From positions 1 through 15,475 of the forward strand of contig CANQPR010000023.1 of NCBI GenBank assembly GCA_947625715.1: DNA of 15,475 nt, written 5' to 3'. Each line of letters opens with the position of its first letter. Position 1 is the first letter of the stretch. The stretch comes from an uncultured Bacilli bacterium. Lineage in GTDB: Bacteria > Bacillota_I > Bacilli_A > RF39 > UBA660. A program made the translations under genes and the position numbers. Shown here piece after piece: positions 1 through 7,466 of the stretch. The notes under the pieces are model-generated. The model searched no databases and was not told where the DNA came from. It saw only the letters and a list, made by a program, of their open reading frames with translations.

Positions 1-102
1 AAGTCTTTTTGGCATGGGATTCTTTTCCAAATTAATTTTTTTAGAAAAACTATTGACTTTTAATAGTTAGCCTTTCTGTTTTTTAATTATTTACTTACTA
101 TT

Positions 103-131
103 ATATTAAACCTATAGGGGGTAATAGTCAA
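103..131 (-). promoter_or_regulatory. Possible leftward promoter exiting the window
   Basis: On the - strand TTGACT (126-131) is followed after 17 nt by TAATAT (103-108), a fair sigma-A match. The spacer holds a run of five C. A leftward gene would start beyond it: an ATG at 13-15 opens a frame reading M-P-K-R-L before the window ends, without a convincing ribosome site. The rest of 1-200 shows no further gene, and I could not assign a clean + strand promoter for the sortase gene. Confidence 0.35.
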
Positions 132-200
132 CATTTTTTTTATTTTCTTATTAAAAAAAATATGATATATTATATATTAGAATTAGAAAGTGGTGAAAAA

Positions 201-1763
201 GTGAAGAAGATACTTATTCGAATTGAAAACAAAACTTTATTCTTCTCTTATAAACACCAAAAACTTCTTAGAGAAGATTTAATGAACACCAATATCATTA
301 GTGATAGTGAATTAATTTTCTCTGATGATTATATTTTAAATAATATTAAAATTGTCATTCCTTTTTTTAAAGAATTATGTGAAACCAATAATATTAAATC
401 TTTAACATTTCAAGATAAATTAATTGCTAGCAACATTATCCCCTTATTTAGGGATATTAAAAGTATAAAAGCTATTAAAATAAAAAAAGAAGAAACAATC
501 AGTTATGAAATATGTGAGCAAATAATTGCTTTAAAACATATTGAATTACTAGATTGTTACTCCATTGCTAATTTTATGTTAGAATTATTAGACAAACATC
601 ATATTAAAGTATCTACTCACAGTGAAGTATTTTATATTTCTAAATTTATGTTATCTAATAATTTAACTGATTATTCAAAAATGTTTTATAAAAAAGAAAT
701 TAATATTTATGAACCATTAAGTAACGAAGATAAAGCTGATTTTTTAACTTTTTTACAAATTAATAAATATTTAAAAATTATCAATGTCAATGTTTATGAG
801 CGTGAAACTATTCTTTATTTATGTGAACAATTAAATAAACAACGATTTAAAAATGTTGTAATTGAATTATGGATAGACTTAACCGATAATGATGAAATAA
901 CTTATTTAAGAGAATTAAATAAACGTTTTAAACCCCGAAATATAAAAATTATTTTACAATACTCTAATGAATATATTAGTAAAAATTTACTTAAACAAAT
1001 TAGTTTAAATACTTTAAAATTATGTGGGCTTTTACTTCTTTCTTTAGTCATTGGTTCTCTATCTTATGTTTTCATAAGAAATTATAAAGCTATGCAAGAA
1101 GTTAGTTCTATAAAATCAGTTGTTGAACAAACTATAAAAAAAGCTCAAGAAGAAGATACAACTTCTAATGAAGAAGAAACACCAAAAGGACAAGCAATTA
1201 ATAATAAATATATATCTGCTTTATTAACCATTAATCCTGATGTAGTTGGTTATTTAAAAGTTAATAACACCAATGTCGATTATCCCGTTGTTTTAGGAAA
1301 AGATAATTTATATTACTTAAAAAGAAATTTATACCAAGAAGAAGATTTAAATGGTTGGATATATATGGATTTTCGTAATTCTGTTAGTGATTTAAATGAT
1401 AATACTATTATTTATGGCCACAATATGTACTACAGTGGTGTCATGTTTGGTACCCTTCATCGGGTTTTAAATTCCAGTTGGTATAATAACCAAGAAAATT
1501 TAACAATTACTTTTGATACTTTATATAAAAATATGCAGTGGCAAATATTTTCTATCTACACAATTCCTAAAACAAGCGATTACTTACGGGTAACATTTGA
1601 TGATGCCATCCAAAAAAATGCCTACATTAACATGGTTAAAAATCGCAGTATTAAAGACTTTGAAATTGATGTTAACGAAAATGATAAAATCTTAACTTTA
1701 TCAACTTGTACAGGTGATAATGACCGTTTAGTTATTCATGCAAAGTTGATAGAAAATTCTTAA
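201..1763 (+). CDS. srtB: Class B sortase with long N-terminal cytoplasmic domain
   Basis: Membrane-anchored cysteine transpeptidase that would join sorting-signal proteins to the cell wall. I prefer the GTG at 201 (520 aa). It has GGTGA 4 nt upstream and begins V-K-K-I-L-I-R. The ATG at 162 (533 aa) has no ribosome site. From GTG, residues 1-272 are a predicted cytosolic region with short alternating beta/alpha stretches faintly like leucine-rich repeats. A membrane helix lies at about 273-295, then a linker, and the sortase barrel fills about 340-520. The catalytic triad is visible: His407 in YGHNM, Cys503 in TLSTC (the class B form) and Arg509 in NDRLVIH. Family members are usually 230-300 aa, so the front domain is unusual. 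It is the only + strand gene here, and its end overlaps the convergent glycosyltransferase gene by 32 bp. No LPxTG-like or NPQTN-like C-terminal signal is encoded in the window, so its substrate lies elsewhere. Confidence 0.9.
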   Translation: MKKILIRIENKTLFFSYKHQKLLREDLMNTNIISDSELIFSDDYILNNIKIVIPFFKELCETNNIKSLTFQDKLIASNIIPLFRDIKSIKAIKIKKEETISYEICEQIIALKHIELLDCYSIANFMLELLDKHHIKVSTHSEVFYISKFMLSNNLTDYSKMFYKKEINIYEPLSNEDKADFLTFLQINKYLKIINVNVYERETILYLCEQLNKQRFKNVVIELWIDLTDNDEITYLRELNKRFKPRNIKIILQYSNEYISKNLLKQISLNTLKLCGLLLLSLVIGSLSYVFIRNYKAMQEVSSIKSVVEQTIKKAQEEDTTSNEEETPKGQAINNKYISALLTINPDVVGYLKVNNTNVDYPVVLGKDNLYYLKRNLYQEEDLNGWIYMDFRNSVSDLNDNTIIYGHNMYYSGVMFGTLHRVLNSSWYNNQENLTITFDTLYKNMQWQIFSIYTIPKTSDYLRVTFDDAIQKNAYINMVKNRSIKDFEIDVNENDKILTLSTCTGDNDRLVIHAKLIENS

Positions 1764-2823
1764 TCTTAATTAAATTTTCTTGATATCGAGGCTCTTTATT
1801 ATTTAATTTAATAGCTTTTTTTACAGCTTTTAAAGAAGCTTTATAATGTCCACTATAAAAGGAAGCTATTGACATCATATCATATATTTTATCATTCCAA
1901 GCAAATTCTTCATTAATATAAGATTTGCTTTTTTCTTTTATCTTAAAAGCCTTTTGTAAATTGTGATAAGCTTCTAAAAAATTATTTTGATATATATTTA
2001 AATTGGCTAATTCAATATAAGCTTCTCTTAAATAAGGAGCTTCATTAATGGCCCTTTTATACCAATCATATGCTTCTTGTAAATATCCCTTTGCCATATA
2101 ACTGCGTGCGATAAAACGCATTGAAGCACATCTTTCGTCTTTCCAAGTAGCTTTTTTACAATTTAAATGTTTGTGCAAAGTATCGATACATAAATCATAT
2201 TTTTGATAATACATATACTCTCTTCCTAAATAATGAAGATTTCTATCATCTAATGGGTCTTCTTTAACACTTAATTCTAAAAGTGGCAAATAACTTTGAC
2301 GTGATTTATATTTATCTGGATAATGTTTCAAAACAATTGGCACATCAATAATTTTTTCTTCGGCTGATGAATTTAAGACTTCATGAACCGGATGTTTCCA
2401 AAAATAATTTTTTCTAGTATGAATTTTATTAATCCAAAAACTTACTAAAGCTTCATCTTTTTCATTTAATTTCCAATAATAATTATATCTAGCGCGAGTT
2501 GGACTTTCCTTTAACCAATAAGCTTCTAAAACATCACGCCAACCCTTATCAAATACTTCATCTAAATCTGTACAAACACATATATCAACATCATTTTTAA
2601 CCATCGCTAAAGAATCATTTCTTGCTTTTTCAAAACGCCATGGATTGTAAGTTTTAACTTTAACATTTACTCCTAATTGTTTTAATAAACTAACTGAATT
2701 ATCAGTTGAACCGGTATCTAAGACATATATTTCATCTGCTTCTTTCATTGATTCAACCCATCTAGGAATAAAGGCTTCTTCATTTTTACAAATGGCATAA
2801 ACGGCAACTTTTAATTTTTTCAT
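1732..2823 (-). CDS. Family 2 glycosyltransferase with TPR-like C-terminus
   Basis: Predicted cytosolic GT-A fold glycosyltransferase of 363 aa. The N-terminal domain (about 1-190) opens with A-I-C-K-N-E-E, then VLDTGSTDNS (residues 34-43) for nucleotide-sugar binding. A D-L-D metal-binding motif follows at 86-88, and KHPVHEVL (143-150) is typical of this GT2 subfamily. Residues about 195-363 form helical TPR-like repeats (NLHYLGREYMYYQKYD, EAYDWYKRAINEAP, EAYHNLQKAF), probably for binding acceptor protein. I use ATG 2823, which has AAGGGGG five bases upstream; the ATG at 2841 has no ribosome site. It sits 12 bp after the terminator of the Asn-rich gene, so it depends on read-through or on a weak promoter (CATAAAAT nearby). 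The layout resembles SunS-type and other TPR-GT2 enzymes, but donor and acceptor cannot be read from sequence. No membrane helix is present. Confidence 0.88.
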   Translation of the reverse strand: MKKLKVAVYAICKNEEAFIPRWVESMKEADEIYVLDTGSTDNSVSLLKQLGVNVKVKTYNPWRFEKARNDSLAMVKNDVDICVCTDLDEVFDKGWRDVLEAYWLKESPTRARYNYYWKLNEKDEALVSFWINKIHTRKNYFWKHPVHEVLNSSAEEKIIDVPIVLKHYPDKYKSRQSYLPLLELSVKEDPLDDRNLHYLGREYMYYQKYDLCIDTLHKHLNCKKATWKDERCASMRFIARSYMAKGYLQEAYDWYKRAINEAPYLREAYIELANLNIYQNNFLEAYHNLQKAFKIKEKSKSYINEEFAWNDKIYDMMSIASFYSGHYKASLKAVKKAIKLNNKEPRYQENLIKIKNFLSTLHE

Positions 2824-2853
2824 ATTAACCCCCTTAACCATATTTTATGCCGT

Positions 2854-2879
2854 AAAAAAAGTTTGTCTTATGACAAACT
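2854..2879 (-). terminator. Intrinsic terminator overlapping a stop codon
   Basis: A perfect 8-bp stem (AGTTTGTC with GACAAACT), a four-base loop and a seven-T run on the - strand. The left arm encodes the last codons of the Asn-rich membrane protein, and its TAA stop lies in the loop. Confidence 0.85.
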
Positions 2880-4376
2880 ACATGATTCATTTCTTGTATT
2901 TTCGTGATATACAATCATACCATCTAAGGTTTGGGTTAATTCATCACCCTCAAATTCTTCTTCTAAATTTTCAATTGGAATTTCACTTGTAATTGTTATT
3001 GTATATTTTTTAGCATCAAATTTTCCAGTTCCACTTATGCCATTTAAAGCTTTAGAGGTATTGAATGTATTAACATTATCTTTATAATCATCTTCATTAT
3101 CATATTTGAAAGATGTTATTTTTTTAGCATTATATAAAGTATTTTCAGAAGTTATTCCATATTCATAAGATGTACTAACAGTAGCTTTTGATGCTTGATC
3201 TTTACTAGATACACCTACACAACTAAGGATTTTAGAAGGGGCATTAGGATCAACAATTAAATTTACTATTACTTCACTTTCATTTTCATACATATCAGAA
3301 GCTATAAGTTCAATATCATAATTGCCTGCATTTTTTACTAACTGTGCTAAATCAACGGAATCATCTTTTAATTTTATATCACATTTATTACCATTTAAAG
3401 AAGCATCATCACAACTTACGATAAAATCATCTATGCTTATTTCACTATTTGGAACAACTGTTAATTCTTTAGTTGTTATATCAGGTCCCATAGTATCTTT
3501 TATTTCTAAAGTAGCGGTAACTGGTGTTGATAAACCTGGACAACTAATTGAATAAGTCTGTTTACTTACTTTATCAACATCTATTGCGGATTTATCAACA
3601 GTACAACTTGAAGCATCAATTCCACTTATATTTGCATATTCACTTACATCACTAGGTAATTCATCACCTAATTCCCATGATGTTAATTTAGGTGTAACTA
3701 CTGGCTTAGATGGAACATTTTTGGCAGTATTCAAAAAATAATAAACACCAAAACCAACTCCACAAACTAAAACAAATATTAAGATAATTATTAAAGGTGC
3801 TTTAGATTTTTTCTTTTTCTTAGGACTATTTAATCCATCACCATTCATATTTGGTGGTGTAGGTCCAAGATTATAATTCATATTATTCATGCCATTTATA
3901 TTGTTCATATTATTATTAAAAGGATTATTAGCTTCCCCATTTAAAGGATTAATCACATTTTGAGGATTTTGATTATTCATTTCACTAGTTGTGTTAGCTT
4001 CTGCTTGAGGATTATTTATTAAATTACTACTAGCTGTTAAAGTTGTTCCCATTAATGGTTCTGGTGTATTATTAACGGGAACATCAGCAACCATTCCTTC
4101 CGGTTGTAAATTAATATTTGTTCCATTACTTGATGTACTTTCCCTAACTTCATTTACAGCTTGAGTAGTACTCATAACTTCTTTTGGTGCTTCACCACTA
4201 ACACTTGTTACTTCTGGATTATTATTCACACTCGGATTTATATTATTTACAGTATTATCATTTATTGGTGGCATAACTAAAGAAGAACCCTCCATATTAG
4301 GAACAGTATTAAGTGATTCGCTATTATTATTACCATTATTTTGTGGATTTTGTGGATTTAAATTTTCAATATTCAT
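2868..4376 (-). CDS. Asn-rich type II membrane protein with Ig-like ectodomain
   Basis: Not recognised as a named gene. 502 aa from ATG 4376, which has GAGGGG 4-5 bases upstream; the longer frame to 4388 would start at TTG and lose that spacing. Residues 1-185 are low-complexity, rich in Asn, Pro, Met and Ser (N-P-Q-N and N-N-M-N runs) and probably disordered in the cytosol. A KKKKKSK stop-transfer patch (186-192) precedes one membrane helix (about 194-216), giving an N-in topology. The outer part has a DUF5011/HYR-like Ig domain (about 297-376; typical TKELTVVPNSEISIDDF and GNYDIELIASDMYENESE). A C-terminal domain (about 384-502) recalls the DUF1307 lipoprotein fold. Six extracellular cysteines (258, 279, 322, 332, 386, 499) are spaced as three plausible disulfides. 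It is monocistronic, with a strong promoter at 4405-4433 and its own terminator. Function unknown; surface or envelope sensing or adhesion is only a guess. Confidence 0.85.
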   Translation of the reverse strand: MNIENLNPQNPQNNGNNNSESLNTVPNMEGSSLVMPPINDNTVNNINPSVNNNPEVTSVSGEAPKEVMSTTQAVNEVRESTSSNGTNINLQPEGMVADVPVNNTPEPLMGTTLTASSNLINNPQAEANTTSEMNNQNPQNVINPLNGEANNPFNNNMNNINGMNNMNYNLGPTPPNMNGDGLNSPKKKKKSKAPLIIILIFVLVCGVGFGVYYFLNTAKNVPSKPVVTPKLTSWELGDELPSDVSEYANISGIDASSCTVDKSAIDVDKVSKQTYSISCPGLSTPVTATLEIKDTMGPDITTKELTVVPNSEISIDDFIVSCDDASLNGNKCDIKLKDDSVDLAQLVKNAGNYDIELIASDMYENESEVIVNLIVDPNAPSKILSCVGVSSKDQASKATVSTSYEYGITSENTLYNAKKITSFKYDNEDDYKDNVNTFNTSKALNGISGTGKFDAKKYTITITSEIPIENLEEEFEGDELTQTLDGMIVYHENTRNESCSLS

Positions 4377-4404
4377 AATACCCCTCAATTCTAATCATGT
4401 AGAT

Positions 4405-4433
4405 ATTATACTAATAAAATAAGAAAAAATCAA
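4405..4433 (-). promoter_or_regulatory. Sigma-A promoter of the Asn-rich membrane protein
   Basis: TTGATT (4428-4433), a 17-nt spacer and a perfect TATAAT (4405-4410) on the - strand. The distance to the ATG at 4376 fits a leader of about 20-25 nt. Confidence 0.8.
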
Positions 4434-4449
4434 TTGTTTTATGCAAAAT

Positions 4450-4471
4450 AAAAAAGGCCACTTTAAGCCTT
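4450..4471 (-). terminator. Short terminator at the end of the hydrolase gene
   Basis: AAGGC pairs with GCCTT (5 bp, loop of 8) followed by six T on the - strand. The left arm begins inside the TAA stop. The stem is short, so termination may be partial. Confidence 0.5.
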
Positions 4472-5138
4472 AGTTATTTCGAATTTGATTCATATAAGCA
4501 TTTATTTTACCAGACCACGTTGTACTCATTGCATATCGAGGTCCAATACTTTCAGGTGTTGTAAGTCCTTTAGAAATATAATTTTGAGCTAAGTTACTTA
4601 TCATTGCTTCAATACCAGCATCTAAGGAATCAAAGCTAGCAAAAGAGCCACAGCCACTTCCTTTCATTCCGCCAACATTGTTACATGATTTAACTAACCC
4701 ACTACATTCCCAATTACATCCAGTTTCATGTAAGCTTATAGCTACTGCCATATAAGGATCCACCCCATAAGCAAGGGCATATGTAGCATAAGAAGCACCA
4801 TATCCACTTAAATCACTACTTAAATTACGATTTAATTTTTCAATAAGTTCTTCCATTGTTAAACCATCATATACACTGACAGGTGAAGATGTTGCTAAAT
4901 TTACAACTTCTATTTCTTGTTTTAACATTTTAAGCTCATTAGCATTAAAAGTTAATTTTTTTTCTTGATTCATATTATTTTTTAACACTACTGACTCTAG
5001 AAGACTATTTCCTAAAGTCGTAAATGCACTCATTGGTTCAATTACAGTAATTCTTGCGATTTGATTAGTCGTAAACTGTAAACAACCAATTGCGACCAAA
5101 GCCACTAAAACAGCTTTAATCGAGGGTAATTTTTTCAT
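4470..5138 (-). CDS. Secreted glucosaminidase/lysozyme-like cell-wall hydrolase
   Basis: 222 aa from ATG 5138. An upstream frame reaches 5231, but those codons lie across and before the promoter at 5175-5204, so 5138 is the real start. AAGGATGG lies about 8-10 bases before it. Residues 1-25 form a signal peptide or anchor (M-K-K-L-P-S-I-K then hydrophobic). After a helical linker, residues about 112-222 match the GH73/SLT lysozyme-like pattern. ISLHETG (134-140) carries the presumed catalytic Glu138. A glycine-rich CNNVGGMKGSGCGSF follows, then FDSLDAGIEAMISNLAQNY and a PRYAMSTTW segment close to the usual GH73 ending. It would cleave peptidoglycan glycan strands outside the membrane. Four cysteines cluster around the active site, which is unusual. 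The exact bond cut (beta-N-acetylglucosaminidase or lytic transglycosylase) cannot be settled from sequence. Confidence 0.82.
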   Translation of the reverse strand: MKKLPSIKAVLVALVAIGCLQFTTNQIARITVIEPMSAFTTLGNSLLESVVLKNNMNQEKKLTFNANELKMLKQEIEVVNLATSSPVSVYDGLTMEELIEKLNRNLSSDLSGYGASYATYALAYGVDPYMAVAISLHETGCNWECSGLVKSCNNVGGMKGSGCGSFASFDSLDAGIEAMISNLAQNYISKGLTTPESIGPRYAMSTTWSGKINAYMNQIRNN

Positions 5139-5174
5139 ATAATAACCATCCTTCTCTTTTCCGGAAGTGACTAC

Positions 5175-5204
5175 ATTATACGATAAATATATGCTATTTG
5201 TCAA
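5175..5204 (-). promoter_or_regulatory. Consensus sigma-A promoter of the hydrolase gene
   Basis: Both hexamers are perfect: TTGACA (5199-5204) and TATAAT (5175-5180), 18 nt apart, on the - strand. It predicts a leader of about 30 nt and rules out the longer upstream frame as coding. Confidence 0.88.
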
Positions 5205-5267
5205 GTTTTGTTCCTTATTATAAGCGTACACATGTTTTAGAAAAAAGCGTTGAAGCTAGTTTTTAAC

Positions 5268-5792
5268 TTAAGTTCCAAAAAACAAAAAAGTTATTAAAAA
5301 AGCTGATATTATACCCATTAAATCGGCAAATAAACCGGCACTAAGAGCATGTTTGGTTTTAACAACTTTAATAGAACCAAAATACAAAGCCAATACATAA
5401 ATTGTTGTATCAGTACACCCTTGCAAAGTAGAAGCCAGTCTGCCAATAAAAGAGTCAGGCCCATAACTAGCAAAAATATTATTCATAATTGCTAAAGATG
5501 CCGTTCCAGAAATTGGTCTTACAAATGCCATAGGCAAAATACTAATTGGAATATGTAATGAATTTAAAACCGGATTAAAAAAAGAAAAAACAAACTCCAA
5601 AAAATGGGAATTTAAAAACAAATTTGTCGCAAAAACCATAGCAATAACCGCAGGTGCAATATGAAAAGTGGTTACTAACCCTTCTTTAGCCCCCACCAAA
5701 AAAGAATCATAAATATTTATTTTTTTCTTTAAACCATATAAAATAATAGCTAAAACAAACAATGGAACTATATAGGTTGATATAAGATTCAT
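5268..5792 (-). CDS. spmB: Spore maturation protein B
   Basis: 174-aa integral membrane protein with the length and motifs of SpmB: an N-terminal helix (I-V-P-L-F-V-L-A-I-I-L-Y-G), FLVGAKEGL, PMAFVRPISGTASLA and STLQGCTDTTIYVLALYFGS. It belongs to the nucleoside-recognition (Gate) domain superfamily. In Bacillus subtilis spmA and spmB affect spore core dehydration and heat resistance; the transported substrate, if any, is unknown. The start is fixed by AGGAGGG 4 bases before the ATG and by an ATGA overlap with spmA, implying translational coupling. It is the last gene of the dacB-spmA-spmB operon. I see no strong hairpin in 5232-5267, so the operon end is unclear. It may also exist in non-sporulating relatives, so its presence alone does not prove sporulation. 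Confidence 0.93.
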   Translation of the reverse strand: MNLISTYIVPLFVLAIILYGLKKKINIYDSFLVGAKEGLVTTFHIAPAVIAMVFATNLFLNSHFLEFVFSFFNPVLNSLHIPISILPMAFVRPISGTASLAIMNNIFASYGPDSFIGRLASTLQGCTDTTIYVLALYFGSIKVVKTKHALSAGLFADLMGIISAFLITFLFFGT

Positions 5793-6364
5793 TTTGCCCT
5801 CCTTTTTCGATAATCATATAATAAACCAGCTATACTAGAGACGGTAGTTGCTAAAATACTTGTTATAATTATTTCCGATGGATTAGCAGAATGATACATT
5901 AATCTTAAAGCAATAACTGTGGTAGGAATAATTGTGACACCACCGGTATTTAAAATCAAAAAAGTTACCATTGCTTCAGTTGCTGTATCTTTTTGGGGAT
6001 TATCTTTTTGTAAACATTCCATTGCTTTTAAACCAAAAGGTGTTGCTGCACTTCCAAGTCCCAGTGCATTCGCGGCAATGTTAGAAGCAATATAACCTAA
6101 GGCCGGATGATTGCTTTGTAAAGATGGAAATAATTTTGATAAAAGAGGTTTTACTAATTTAGCAAATTTTTCTAAAAGACCTGAATCTTCAGCAATTTTC
6201 ATTATTCCCGTCCATAATACCAAAAGTGGTAACATTTGACTTAATAGTGAAATACCACCCATACCACCTTTTAAAATTTCACTATTTAATGTTTCAATAT
6301 TACCAGTTAAAATCATATAAACACTGGCAATAATGATAAAAATTCCCCATATTTTATTTACCAT
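5789..6364 (-). CDS. spmA: Spore maturation protein A
   Basis: 191-aa membrane protein, close to the roughly 196 aa usual for SpmA. Diagnostic stretches are an N-terminal M-V-N-K-I-W-G helix, LLVLWTGIMKIAEDSGLL, IASNIAANALGLGSAATPFG and LILNTGGVTIIPTTVIALR. It ends in a basic tail (Y-R-K-R-R-A-K). It partners SpmB and acts in the membrane; the family is required for full spore core dehydration in Bacillus. Its ATG overlaps the dacB end by 7 bp with GGTGG 8 bases upstream inside dacB. Its TGA stop overlaps the spmB ATG. The TGA stop at the expected family length is direct evidence that TGA is not Trp here. Confidence 0.94.
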   Translation of the reverse strand: MVNKIWGIFIIIASVYMILTGNIETLNSEILKGGMGGISLLSQMLPLLVLWTGIMKIAEDSGLLEKFAKLVKPLLSKLFPSLQSNHPALGYIASNIAANALGLGSAATPFGLKAMECLQKDNPQKDTATEAMVTFLILNTGGVTIIPTTVIALRLMYHSANPSEIIITSILATTVSSIAGLLYDYRKRRAK

Positions 6365-7416
6365 TTAAACAACCACCGAAAGAATTTCACTAAAAAATTG
6401 GGTTCTTCTTCTTTAATTTCTTCTTTTCTTTGATATATTTTAACACGCCCCATCTCTTTATTTTGGAATTTAATAATTGCCTGTCCAGCTTCTAAATTAT
6501 TTTCATTTTCAATTTGCATATCAACAGAAATATCTTTTTTCTCTTCTTCAGTTACTAAAATGGAAAATGTATCTTTTATATAGTATTTTTCTTCATCATT
6601 TGGTTCAATAATCGTTTGAGGACTTACAACAACATAATTTTCATAGTTTTTAAATACTTTTTCATGTAAATCTTCATGATCTTGAAAATCATTTCCATCA
6701 TTTAAAGTAACAACAATACTTAATTTGTTGTCGCTCATTGCACTCGTTACTAAAGTGCGTCTTGCTTTTTTAGTAAATCCAGTTTTTCCCCCAATTAATT
6801 TATCATAAGTACTTAATAATTTATTTTTATTTTTCCATAGATAAGTTTTACCGGGTGTTTTAACTGTATAACTTTTTGTCCCAATTATTTGTTTAAACAT
6901 TTCGTTTTTTAAAGCATATTTCATTAACAGTGCCATATCATATGCTGTTGAGGTATTACCCATTTTATTTTCATTTTCTAAGCCATGGTTATTTATAAAT
7001 TTTGTATGACTCATTCCTAGTTCATAAGCTTTTTCATTCATTTTGGCAACAAATTTTTCCATATCGCCACTTACAGCATAAGCAATTTCAATCGCAGCAT
7101 CATTACCACTTCTAAGCATAAGACCATAAAGCAAATCTTTTAATGACATCTCTTCACCAACATTGATATAAATTGCACTTCCATAAGCTTTTAAAACTTC
7201 TGGACCAACTTTTACAATTGTATTTATATCTTTATTTTCTAAAGCAATTATACATGTCATAATTTTAGTAGTACTAGCAATTAATTTTTCTTCTTCAATA
7301 TTTTTTCCTTCTAATACTCTCCCTGAATTACCATCCATTACAATATAAGCATCTGCAGTAATAGCCTTAACTTTAAAAGGAATTAATAATAACAATAAAA
7401 GAAGTGCGTATTTCAT
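6358..7416 (-). CDS. dacB: D-alanyl-D-alanine carboxypeptidase (DacB/DacF type)
   Basis: Serine-type DD-carboxypeptidase (low-molecular-weight PBP, S11 family) that trims the terminal D-Ala of peptidoglycan stem peptides outside the membrane. It is 352 aa, slightly short of the usual 380-390. It has a signal peptide (about 1-18, M-K-Y-A then a Leu run). All three active-site motifs are intact: S48-T-T-K51, S103-G-N105 and K211-T-G213. A beta-rich PBP5-C-like domain (about 255-335) follows, and the C-terminus is an aromatic amphipathic tail (FLVKFFRWLFKW) suited to membrane attachment. GGGTGA lies 6 bases before the ATG. The gene order dacB-spmA-spmB with overlapping ends matches the Bacillus dacB operon, which favours dacB (spore-cortex PBP5*) over vegetative dacA or dacF, though sequence alone does not separate these. 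Confidence 0.92.
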   Translation of the reverse strand: MKYALLLLLLLIPFKVKAITADAYIVMDGNSGRVLEGKNIEEEKLIASTTKIMTCIIALENKDINTIVKVGPEVLKAYGSAIYINVGEEMSLKDLLYGLMLRSGNDAAIEIAYAVSGDMEKFVAKMNEKAYELGMSHTKFINNHGLENENKMGNTSTAYDMALLMKYALKNEMFKQIIGTKSYTVKTPGKTYLWKNKNKLLSTYDKLIGGKTGFTKKARRTLVTSAMSDNKLSIVVTLNDGNDFQDHEDLHEKVFKNYENYVVVSPQTIIEPNDEEKYYIKDTFSILVTEEEKKDISVDMQIENENNLEAGQAIIKFQNKEMGRVKIYQRKEEIKEEEPNFLVKFFRWLFKW

Positions 7417-7431
7417 ATATTCACCCGTTAA

Positions 7432-7439
7432 ATAGTATG
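7432..7439 (-). promoter_or_regulatory. Possible sigma-E-like -10 of the dacB operon
   Basis: CATACTAT on the - strand, 16 nt before the dacB ATG, matches the sporulation sigma-E -10 (CATACAAT type) at seven of eight positions. The region about 14 nt upstream is only weakly like a sigma-E -35, and no good sigma-A pair fits between the terminator at 7440-7463 and the gene. Suggestive only. Confidence 0.3.
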
Positions 7440-7463
7440 AAAAAAAGAACTAAATTAGTCCTT
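7440..7463 (-). terminator. Terminator of the WR..RPVVYL surface protein gene
   Basis: AAGGACT pairs with AGTTCTT (7 bp, one G-U) across a five-base loop, followed by a run of seven T on the - strand. It lies 3 bp after the TAA stop and separates this gene from dacB. Confidence 0.7.
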
Positions 7464-7466
7464 AAA

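Noticed and set aside
162..200. First 13 residues of the longer sortase frame starting at ATG 162
   Set aside because: No ribosome site, and the stretch is composed of TATATT-like promoter-type sequence; GTG 201 has GGTGA at suitable spacing. Not fully excluded.
4332..4358. N-P-Q-N motifs near the N-terminus of the Asn-rich protein as a sortase B (NPQTN) sorting signal
   Set aside because: Sorting signals lie at the C-terminus before a hydrophobic segment and basic tail. Here the motif is at the cytosolic N-terminus in a low-complexity region.
5139..5231. N-terminal extension of the cell-wall hydrolase (M-Y-A-Y-N-K...)
   Set aside because: A consensus TTGACA-18-TATAAT promoter lies inside it, and the downstream ATG has a signal peptide and ribosome site.
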